A stretch of DNA of 36,100 nt, taken from the IMG/VR virus record IMGVR_UViG_3300048930_001420, positions 1 to 36,100 of that record; one strand, written 5' to 3'. The stretch is from a virus. How positions within the stretch are numbered: position 1 is the stretch's first letter; each line of letters opens with the position of its first letter. The notes under the pieces are model-generated. The model had not been told where the DNA came from and ran no database searches. It worked only from the letters and a program-made list of their open reading frames with translations. The translations under genes were made by a program, and so were the position numbers. Below, piece after piece: positions 15,906-22,260 of the stretch.

Positions 15906-16058
15906 TCGCATCGGCAGGAGTCGAACCTGCACCGACGGTTTACCCTACTCGTGGTTGCCTGTAACGCTGCCCGATCGTAGCTTTGTCACTCTTGGCCCTT
16001 TTGAGTCTCTCGTCACACTGGAACCGATCCAGTCGCTTTACCGTTTGCGTACGATGCA
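15906..16058 (-). tRNA. tRNA-like gene with a long insertion (153 nt)
   Basis: Read on the minus strand the ends pair as a 7-bp acceptor stem (TGCATCG with CGATGCG, first pair T-G, discriminator A, no encoded CCA). A short D arm (CGC, GG-containing loop, GCG) and a perfect T arm (GCAGG, TTCGACT, CCTGC) are present. ACTGG-ATCGGTT-CCAGT could be the anticodon arm with anticodon CGG (Pro codon CCG), but no base is left for position 26 and position 37 is T. About 85 further bases lie between this and the T arm. It could be a tRNA with a giant variable region, an intron-containing tRNA, a tRNA-like regulatory RNA or a decayed gene. Confidence 0.45.
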
Positions 16059-16067
16059 AGAATCTCA

Positions 16068-16090
16068 ATAGCGGATAAGCCATCCGCTAT
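16068..16090 (-). repeat. Perfect hairpin before the tRNA-like gene
   Basis: ATAGCGGAT (16068-16076) and ATCCGCTAT (16082-16090) form a 9-bp stem with a 5-base loop, beginning at the stop codon of the upstream gene and ending 9 bases before the tRNA-like acceptor stem. There is no T run on the minus strand, so it is more likely an RNA-processing or stability structure than a terminator; on the plus strand it is followed by TTTCGTTTCTTC and could end plus-strand transcripts. Confidence 0.45.
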
Positions 16091-16326
16091 TTTCGTTTCT
16101 TCTTTTTTGCTTTGCGCTTTTTCGCTGCTGCCGCCTTGGAGGCCATCTCCGCTTGCGCTGCAGCGTCCGGATTACCACGCGGCATATCCGGCGCGTCAAC
16201 TCCCAAGTCGCTCGCAATAAGCCACCTGATGTACTCAGATGGAGTTTTACCGAGCTGGTTCAATCTGTCTTCCATCGGCCCGGCGAGTTCACCGGGCCTG
16301 AATGATAATTTCTCCGGCAGAATCAC
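16087..16326 (-). CDS. Ribbon-helix-helix-like small protein with Lys-rich tail
   Basis: The start is a GTG at 16326 that shares its first G with the TAG stop of the upstream gene (TAGTG). The 79-residue product has PEKLSFRPGELAGPMEDRL followed by NQLGKTPSEYIRWLIASDLG, a strand plus two helices with the SeYiRwLI pattern of CopG/ribbon-helix-helix proteins, then an Ala/Lys tail (KKRKAKKKKRK) that would bind nucleic acid. It is the second gene after the cassette promoter and could be the cassette's own repressor. Confidence 0.62.
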   Translation of the reverse strand: MILPEKLSFRPGELAGPMEDRLNQLGKTPSEYIRWLIASDLGVDAPDMPRGNPDAAAQAEMASKAAAAKKRKAKKKKRK

Positions 16327-16508
16327 TATTCGGCATCCTCTTCGTTTTCTTCCGAATCCCATAGCGTTTCGCCGGATTCATCCTCGACTTGCACGCCGTA
16401 GGATGGTTGGTACTCGTCGTTGATCTCGATTGCTCGTGCAATCGCGTCGGCGAGAGCGCCGGTGAATTCTTCGTTGATCTTGACGGACTTGATCTGGTAG
16501 GTGGTCAT
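16326..16508 (-). CDS. Small acidic hypothetical protein
   Basis: The 60-residue product, MTTYQIKSVKINEEF and then a short helix (GALADAIARAIEINDEY), ends in a very acidic tail (DSEENEEDAE). It is the first gene after the promoter at 16580-16609 and is coupled to the next gene through a TAGTG overlap. Small acidic first genes of accessory cassettes are often modulators, but the sequence gives no specific hint. Confidence 0.55.
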   Translation of the reverse strand: MTTYQIKSVKINEEFTGALADAIARAIEINDEYQPSYGVQVEDESGETLWDSEENEEDAE

Positions 16509-16579
16509 CTTTGCGACTCTTTCATTTTCGCAACTACTTGCGGCTGTCGTTCGCAGCTCGTCTCGGTTGCATGTGTAAT

Positions 16580-16609
16580 ACTATATCCCAATTGTCGGAC
16601 AATTGGCAA
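16580..16609 (-). promoter_or_regulatory. Sigma-70-type promoter of the accessory cassette with an internal operator
   Basis: On the minus strand TTGCCA (16604-16609), an 18-base spacer and TATAGT (16580-16585) make a plausible promoter about 70 bases before the first cassette gene. The spacer holds the palindrome CCAATTGTC-C-GACAATTGG (16588-16606, 9-base arms, one central base), which overlaps both the spacer and the -35 element and is placed for repression. Confidence 0.6.
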
Positions 16610-16708
16610 GTGGTAGACAATCCTTTTTGCAAAGATTTCCGAAAAATCAGCTTACCCCACAAAAGAGGGGTGCGAACAATTGCGGTCTGGTTCGGTGCAG
16701 CGCCTTGT

Positions 16709-16727
16709 TTGTGACAGGCTGTCACAA
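16709..16727. promoter_or_regulatory. Inverted repeat after the tail-spike gene
   Basis: TTGTGACA (16709-16716) and TGTCACAA (16720-16727) are perfect 8-base arms separated by GGC. It lies in the 244-base gene-free stretch between the tail-spike stop (16753) and the cassette. It may be an operator or a weak terminator; there is no T run directly after it on the minus strand. The rest of this stretch shows only the cassette promoter and A/T-rich leader. Confidence 0.4.
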
Positions 16728-16752
16728 AATCAGTGCCGATGAACGAGCCGCA

Positions 16753-19353
16753 TTAGTAAATAGGATTCACAACACCGCTCGCGTCTTTCCACACTGGCTT
16801 TCCTTGCGTCGTAGACATGTAGAGCGTGCTGTTGGGTGCCGCCGCATCTGTCAGAGAGGCAAGCTCAATGCCACCTTTTGGATTGAATGTAAGGTTATGC
16901 TTCAACTCCGCTCCGAGCGTGCGTGTTGAGCTTCCTGTGTAGACATACATCCCTAGATTGCCGCGTGCGCCGAGACCACCCACGACTGGGCCCAAGCCGG
17001 GGCTAGCAAGCTCGAACGATCCGGAGAAATCACCATCTCCGAGATAGATTTGAGCGCCCCCAGTCTTTCGCATCACGATGTCATTCTGTGCAAGTACACG
17101 CCCTCCGATTTCCGTTAGCCCTTGCCGAACTCCCCCCACCGTTTCAATTTTGGTATTCGCTCCGATTCGCTGAAGCGGAGACGAAATATTGTTATAGACT
17201 CCCTCGTATACGTTGTTCGTGATGATGTTGTCAAACCAAGCTGTTTGACACCACGTCGCACAGCCTAGCACTGTGTTCCCAATAACTGGACCTGCTACTA
17301 ATGCTGGATTCGTGATCGTGTCGACACCTTGAGCATAGATCCCAATTGCATCTGCTGCTGATGTTGCAATTACCGTGTTGCCAACAATTTGAGCCCCGGA
17401 AATTCGCGATAGAATACCGCGTCGAGTCCCTGACATTGTTGGAATCACGATGAGGTTTCCACGCATCGCAAAAGCTGTAGGAGTCGGTGCCGTCACTAGC
17501 CCTTGCGATGTTTCGATTCCGATCGAGAAACCCTCAATTCGATTGTTGTCTGCGTTGAATTTAGGCTGGAAACCAGTGTACGCTAGAACGAAAACCCCGT
17601 GCGTCAAAGCCGACGAATTCGGTGCTTCGTTCACGAGTGCGTTATCGGAAAACTGGACCTCTCCAGAAAGTAATACTCCGTAGTTTGCTCCAATTGAATC
17701 GATCTCTCCAGCGTTCACTCGCGTTTGATAGTCGGATGTCCAGCGAAAACTATTGGCAGTGATAACAGCGTCTTTGTTTCCAACACATCGAATCGACGTG
17801 TTCAAAAAACTATTGTTGGAAATCACAAGACCCGTATTAAGATGAATGTCACCCACACCACCAGTGATAATATTGCCTGCGTTGATGAAGTTATTCCCGA
17901 TAATTTTGGGGGCTTCGTCTGGCTCAGTTCGGGAAATGTCGGCGAAGATTCCGCGAGCATTTTCTACCCTTGAATCGGTTAGATACATCCCTGGATGTTG
18001 ATGGGAAAAGACGTAGCCTAAATTCAAATCGGTTAGCCTGCAATTCTGCACGCGAATGTCGCGAGTCCGAGCAGATTGCGTATAGAACCCGACATACGTT
18101 CCATGTCCGTTCTCCGTTGCAGAAGAGATGCAAACATTGTTTGCAACACAGTTCTCAATCCACACTCCCTCAGCTCCTGCATCTGTCCCTGACGATCCGT
18201 GCACGCAAGCACCATATACGTCTCGCCATTCGCATTCCGTAAACCATGCTTTTCCGGCTACAGTCACAACGTCGGAAGGCATGTCGATAAAGCGACACTT
18301 ATTGAACCGAATTGACTGTAAGTATCCGGAAACCATAGCGCAGTTGTTCAACGTCCAGCTATGCGTGGCATTGTTCTGTGTGTTGTTCCCGTCGAAAGTC
18401 ACATGTTCGCAAAGAACATCAGCATCGTTTAGCGATGGTGTCGTCTCAGAACATGCAAACTGCAAGCAGTACTCAAAGACGCTCGCACCCGATGTCATCG
18501 TGTAAAGAGTCGCACGGCTGAGCGTGATGACGTTTCCGTTGATATTGTTGACGATAAATCCCGCACTATCTCGGGTCGAAGTGTCTTGATAGCCGAGCCC
18601 CGTGGCTATCTGAATCGTCATCCCAACGCGAAAAGTAGACGCATCCGCGACAGTAATCGTCGTCGCTCCAGCATTCGCTTGAGCTGCGAGAGTCGTCTGT
18701 GCTAGCTGGATTCTCTTGATTGTGCCGCCGATCATCTTCGTGCCGGGCGGTACAGTGATCAATTTCCCCCAGTACGTCTTTTTGTTTTGCAGTCGTAGCG
18801 TGCCACCTTTTGTCAACTTCGTCGCTGCTGCCGTGATAGCGTCCGTGTCGTTGCGAAGGCTTCCTCGACCAATTCGAAAAAACTCTGGAACGATGTTTAC
18901 CCCATCCCACTGTCGCACGTACTTCGCTCCCGCTGTATTTTGAATAACAATCCCGTTGTCGACTGTTGCAGTGTCGTCTCGAACAAAGAGACCGCCAACA
19001 AATTGACGAGTTTCACCACGAAGCTCCGCGTCTACAGTCGTGTCATCTGGAACTGTGTAGACTTCATCTCGCAGCGAAACAACGTCAGCCGATGGACCAG
19101 CTAGAAACGCAGAGAACGAATCGAACGCGAGTGCATACGGTTCCAGTGCGGCTTGCAGAAGGGCACTTACCTGAGCTTTGCTAACAACCTCTTCTGGCGT
19201 GGCAACTCGGACCTTGCTTCCGTCTCCAAAAAGCGGGCCGGTCAGATTGGTGTCAGTCTCGTCAGTTACTTCGTTTGGGCCAGGTGGACCGACGGCGCCG
19301 GTGCGGGTGATCTCGCTTTTGATGATCGCAGGCGGATAGATGTTCGAGGGCAT
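16753..19353 (-). CDS. Tail spike / receptor-binding protein with parallel beta-helix
   Basis: The 866-residue product has a short N-terminal segment with GPPGPN, then a run of the kind seen in phage fibre heads, and from about residue 170 to 700 repeated right-handed beta-helix rungs: VRVQNCRLTDLN-type, VWIENCVANN, NNRIEGFSIGIE, IIGNNFINAGN, VISNNSFLN and others rich in N, I, V and G. The C terminus (TLYMSTTQGKPVWKDASGVV) looks like the end of a trimeric fibre. It would bind or cut host surface polysaccharide. It sits between the BppU-like gene and the accessory cassette, in the head-gene region, far from the other tail genes. Codon and word use (few GATC) differ from its structural neighbours. 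Confidence 0.82.
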   Translation of the reverse strand: MPSNIYPPAIIKSEITRTGAVGPPGPNEVTDETDTNLTGPLFGDGSKVRVATPEEVVSKAQVSALLQAALEPYALAFDSFSAFLAGPSADVVSLRDEVYTVPDDTTVDAELRGETRQFVGGLFVRDDTATVDNGIVIQNTAGAKYVRQWDGVNIVPEFFRIGRGSLRNDTDAITAAATKLTKGGTLRLQNKKTYWGKLITVPPGTKMIGGTIKRIQLAQTTLAAQANAGATTITVADASTFRVGMTIQIATGLGYQDTSTRDSAGFIVNNINGNVITLSRATLYTMTSGASVFEYCLQFACSETTPSLNDADVLCEHVTFDGNNTQNNATHSWTLNNCAMVSGYLQSIRFNKCRFIDMPSDVVTVAGKAWFTECEWRDVYGACVHGSSGTDAGAEGVWIENCVANNVCISSATENGHGTYVGFYTQSARTRDIRVQNCRLTDLNLGYVFSHQHPGMYLTDSRVENARGIFADISRTEPDEAPKIIGNNFINAGNIITGGVGDIHLNTGLVISNNSFLNTSIRCVGNKDAVITANSFRWTSDYQTRVNAGEIDSIGANYGVLLSGEVQFSDNALVNEAPNSSALTHGVFVLAYTGFQPKFNADNNRIEGFSIGIETSQGLVTAPTPTAFAMRGNLIVIPTMSGTRRGILSRISGAQIVGNTVIATSAADAIGIYAQGVDTITNPALVAGPVIGNTVLGCATWCQTAWFDNIITNNVYEGVYNNISSPLQRIGANTKIETVGGVRQGLTEIGGRVLAQNDIVMRKTGGAQIYLGDGDFSGSFELASPGLGPVVGGLGARGNLGMYVYTGSSTRTLGAELKHNLTFNPKGGIELASLTDAAAPNSTLYMSTTQGKPVWKDASGVVNPIY

Positions 19354-19357
19354 GAAA

Positions 19358-19759
19358 TCAGCTCTTAGTCACGCGGCGGAAACAAAACACATTGCCCCAA
19401 TACAATGGCATCGTCGGGCCACCGTCGGGTGCATCGAAAAAGATGTCATGAACGTATCCACTCGCCTTGTCGGTGATGAACTCACCGGCGGGGATCGCGA
19501 GCGTTTGAGCCTTGGTCAGGTGAAGCGTGAAAGCATTCTCTGCGACGATGTTGATCACTGGAGTTGCGATCGCGGGGCCGGTATCGAGTCCCTTCTTGCG
19601 GATCTCGCAGCGAACCGTTCCACCGGTGAGCACAAAGGGCGATCCGTCCTCGTAGCTGAGTTCGAAGCGAACGGGACCGTAATCGGCACCTTGCTTGATG
19701 TGCATGTCGAACTGCTCGCCGAGGAAGCCGATTTCGAGCTCTTGATCATCGCATGCCAC
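19358..19759 (-). CDS. BppU-like N-terminal domain protein, probable spike-attachment protein
   Basis: The 133-residue product has IKQGADYGPVRFELSYEDGS, then LTGGTVRCEIRKKG, a strand FTLHLTKAQTLAIPAGE and a final Y.HDIFF...L.WGNVFCFRRVTKS. The order QGaDf...v.l.d..G.p.dLtG.tvra.iRk and the closing G.v.v...Vt is what is seen in BppU-type tail domains. The GTG start shares its first G with the portal TAG stop (TAGTG). It directly precedes the tail spike, so it probably links that protein to the virion. Confidence 0.65.
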   Translation of the reverse strand: MACDDQELEIGFLGEQFDMHIKQGADYGPVRFELSYEDGSPFVLTGGTVRCEIRKKGLDTGPAIATPVINIVAENAFTLHLTKAQTLAIPAGEFITDKASGYVHDIFFDAPDGGPTMPLYWGNVFCFRRVTKS

Positions 19760-21444
19760 TATTCTGCTCCAATCTCCTCGAGGACTTCATCCAGAAGACT
19801 GTTGATCGTTCGATCGCTGAATCCGACGCTAGATAGGAAGACTCGAGTCCGAGTCTCGCTCCATTCACCGGTTCGCAATCGATCGATCGCATCGTCGACG
19901 GCCTTCGTGGCATTCTGCAATTGTCGCCGCGACATGGTTTTGAATTCACCTGTCGGGGACTCGCTCGGTTCAAGCTCCGATTCAGCCTCCATCGACTGGC
20001 CCGCAGGAGCTGCAGCTGGTGCTCGTGGAGCTGGAGGTTCGGCATTCCCTAGAGGGCCCCCAAGCGTCGACAACGTGCGACGTCGGAGAGCCTGGCGGGT
20101 GAGCTGTTGGTAATGCTCCTCGGGATCGATGTTGTTTGAAAGGAGATAACGCTCCTCGCTCAAGAGGCCTGCCTCGATGGCATCGATCGCGGCTCCAACT
20201 TCTTTTTGCGGATCGACATGCTTTGGTGGATTCCATCGCCAATCGTGATCGACTTCGCCCACGTCGGAACTGTCGAGATAGCCGGTGAGCATGAGTGCCT
20301 CATCGAGCCACCATTCGAAGATGCGATCAAGACATTCAACAGCCCATTGCGATTGCTCGACTCCGATCGATTCGTAGTAGGTCTGATGATCCAGGCGCCC
20401 GGAGCTGTAGTTGTACCGGCTGGAATCGGCCAAGGCCTTGTTGCTCGGCATGTGGACGCATCGAGCGATCTCACCGAGGATCGCATTGCGAAAGACCTCG
20501 TAGCCCGTCGTCGGTTGCTCAGGCTTGAACTGGTTCATCTTCCAGCCGCGAGGCAAGCTCACCATCATGTTTCGATCGATCTCAACATTGGAGAACGGTT
20601 CGACGTCCTCCGGTCCATCGTCATCGAAATCATTCCCCATCGTCTCGATCACGGCCGAAAGGTTCGCGGCCGTCTCGCTCGCAGCGATCGTGGAGAGAGT
20701 CCATCGTCGCAGATAAGCGAACAACGGGAGCGCGGGAGTGATCTCGGGAATCCCTCGCACCTGGCCGGGGCGCTCGACTCGAAACATGTGAATGATGTCG
20801 TCGGGGTGGATGTCATCCTTTTCCCAAGCACCGAGTGCCCATACATCGCCCGGGTGGGTTTTGAGCATGTGGTAATTGGTGGGTTGTCCCCACTTGTCGA
20901 ACTCGATCCCGTCAACTCGATCGGGCAATCCGTCGACGTAGCCAGGCGTCGAGATCTGATCGGACTCGACGAGCTTGATGTCGAGCTGCACCGGAGTTCG
21001 CAATCGCCGGTTGGTGCTCTTCAAGATAAAGATCTCGCCGTCGATCACTTTCGACAATCGAGCCGTACGGAGCTTGGCAGCCAATCCGACTTTCCGAGCC
21101 CACAATCGCCACTCGTACTCGATCTTCTTGGCAAGATCCCTATTGGGGTGTGTGACCTGCAGGGCCGGGCCTGTGCTGATCGTATCGTTGGCGAGTGTGT
21201 GGCAGATCCCTTTTGCGAACGAGTTCGCTTGATGGCATTCGTACCGAGCCCGCGATCGGAGTCGACGGCGGACCTCGATCGAGTTCGCAGCGAGGGCCGA
21301 ATCGTGATCCGCCCAAGCCCAATGCTTTCGGTTCTCCGGCGTGTCCTGCGCAGCATCGTACTTCGCGAGGAGGGACGGGGAGGATCGTCGAGATCGTTCG
21401 GGAGCGGGGCGAGAGAGTGGATTGCCGTACTGATCGACGAGCAT
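19759..21444 (-). CDS. Portal protein, lambda gpB-like
   Basis: The 561-residue protein has the lambda-portal features: an N-terminal RPAPERSRRS region, HWAWADHDSALAANSIEVRRR followed by RARYECHQANSFAKG, NDTISTGPALQV, DGEIFI, DDIIHMFRVERPGQVRGIPEI and NKALADSSRYNYSSGRLDHQ. It forms the dodecameric DNA channel at the capsid vertex. The C-terminal 100 residues (PRAPAAAPAGQSMEAESELE and onward) are a linker and a small helical tail. It starts at a TAATG overlap with the small upstream gene, matching lambda's W-B order. Confidence 0.92.
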   Translation of the reverse strand: MLVDQYGNPLSRPAPERSRRSSPSLLAKYDAAQDTPENRKHWAWADHDSALAANSIEVRRRLRSRARYECHQANSFAKGICHTLANDTISTGPALQVTHPNRDLAKKIEYEWRLWARKVGLAAKLRTARLSKVIDGEIFILKSTNRRLRTPVQLDIKLVESDQISTPGYVDGLPDRVDGIEFDKWGQPTNYHMLKTHPGDVWALGAWEKDDIHPDDIIHMFRVERPGQVRGIPEITPALPLFAYLRRWTLSTIAASETAANLSAVIETMGNDFDDDGPEDVEPFSNVEIDRNMMVSLPRGWKMNQFKPEQPTTGYEVFRNAILGEIARCVHMPSNKALADSSRYNYSSGRLDHQTYYESIGVEQSQWAVECLDRIFEWWLDEALMLTGYLDSSDVGEVDHDWRWNPPKHVDPQKEVGAAIDAIEAGLLSEERYLLSNNIDPEEHYQQLTRQALRRRTLSTLGGPLGNAEPPAPRAPAAAPAGQSMEAESELEPSESPTGEFKTMSRRQLQNATKAVDDAIDRLRTGEWSETRTRVFLSSVGFSDRTINSLLDEVLEEIGAE

Positions 21445-21671
21445 TATCCCCTCCGATCGCAGCCAACGGCCGAGGGAGGAAGGATCTTCGCGAAAAGCAA
21501 ACCACGTCGCTTTTTCGTAGCGTTTCGATTGGCGGCGGCGACGTCGAGCGCCTCAAGTTGATCGCGGGTCGATCGAGCCGTCACGGTAAGCCCGTCCGTG
21601 CTCACCGATTGGGGACCCGTCGCATTGTTGAGAATCTGCTCTGCGTCGATCGGAGAATTGTTGGTGCTCAT
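21444..21671 (-). CDS. gpW-like small head protein
   Basis: The 75-residue product has IDAEQILNNATGPQSVSTDG followed by a helix TARSTRDQLEALDVAAANRN and a basic end (RRGLLFAKILPPSAVG). Small genes of this pattern directly before the portal gene occur in many lambda-portal phages and correspond in position to gpW. ATG at 21671 is chosen over a frame start 30 bases upstream. It is coupled to the portal through TAATG. Confidence 0.66.
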   Translation of the reverse strand: MSTNNSPIDAEQILNNATGPQSVSTDGLTVTARSTRDQLEALDVAAANRNATKKRRGLLFAKILPPSAVGCDRRG

Positions 21672-21744
21672 AGGCTTCGAACCTAGAGCACCATGTCTCA
21701 ATTCCCCGTCGAGTCGCTACCAATTAGCATGCGCAATTATTTCT

Positions 21745-21921
21745 TCATGTTCGCCTCCACTTCTTCCACTTGCTGTTGACTTCAATCTTTATGATTTCGC
21801 CCACAATCAGATTAAAAAGCCAGATCGCGTAACCGGCCAGCAAGCAGACACCGGTCGCAATATATGGCCCAAGGGGCAGAAGCAATTCCAATAGCCACAT
21901 CGGCAAAAAATCAACTAACAT
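21745..21921 (-). CDS. Short membrane protein (58 residues)
   Basis: Reading the minus strand from the ATG at 21921 gives MLVDFLPMWLLELLLPLGPY, then IATGVCLLAGYAIWLFNLIVG and a charged end EIIKIEVNSKWKKWRRT. It has one or two membrane segments and a basic C terminus that would stay in the cytoplasm. GGAG lies 10 bases before the start. It falls between the terminase and the gpW-like gene, in what otherwise looks like empty space. Holin, superinfection-exclusion or other envelope roles are possible. Confidence 0.6.
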   Translation of the reverse strand: MLVDFLPMWLLELLLPLGPYIATGVCLLAGYAIWLFNLIVGEIIKIEVNSKWKKWRRT

Positions 21922-22006
21922 GTGAATGAGACTCCATTCAAAAAGTGGGGGATTGAAATCCGGTCGAGCTCAGGGGTCAAATCTGCCGCTCGGCCGGTTT
22001 CTTTTT

Positions 22007-22135
22007 TTAACGAGTCAGGACACGCTGTCCCGTTTTTGCTCTCGTTCTTTTCGGATTCTGTCGCGAAGTGTTTTCTGCTTCATCCACGAGTACAGACTTT
22101 GCAGTTACTTCCCAACGCGAATCTTCAGCGTCCAT
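22007..22135 (-). CDS. Possible very small protein (42 residues)
   Basis: The minus strand from the ATG at 22135 reads MDAEDSRWEVTAKSVLVDEA followed by a basic end (QNPKRTRAKTGQRVLTR) and a TAA. An in-frame GTG lies four codons earlier. Start context is weak and no family is known. Together with the 58-residue gene it would partly fill the 590-base gap between terminase and the gpW-like gene. It may also be chance. Confidence 0.3.
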   Translation of the reverse strand: MDAEDSRWEVTAKSVLVDEAENTSRQNPKRTRAKTGQRVLTR

Positions 22136-22187
22136 GGAACATAACACAGGGGGATCCAAATCAAGAAATGACTGAATCGCGGCGAAG

Positions 22188-22209
22188 GCACCAATGAATT
22201 CGTTGGTGC
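22188..22209. promoter_or_regulatory. Near-perfect palindrome after the terminase gene
   Basis: GCACCAA (22188-22194) and TTGGTGC (22203-22209) are 7-base arms around TGAATTCG, which itself contains the palindrome GAATTC. It lies 51 bases after the terminase stop. It lacks a T run on either strand, so an operator or a stability hairpin is more likely than a terminator. No clear promoter is seen beside it. Confidence 0.35.
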
Positions 22210-22260
22210 GAAGAAGTTACCACACGTCCCCAAAAGTGGCGGATGACATCATTGCCATAC

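Noticed and set aside
15906-16058. tmRNA or group I intron tRNA
   Set aside because: Too short for either (tmRNA is above 300 bases, group I introns above 200), and there is no tag reading frame or Ala G3-T70 pair.
20206-21561. Long plus-strand open frame (451 codons) opposite the portal gene
   Set aside because: It mirrors the portal gene; the portal motifs on the minus strand are clear, and the plus-strand product has no recognisable domain or ribosome binding site.
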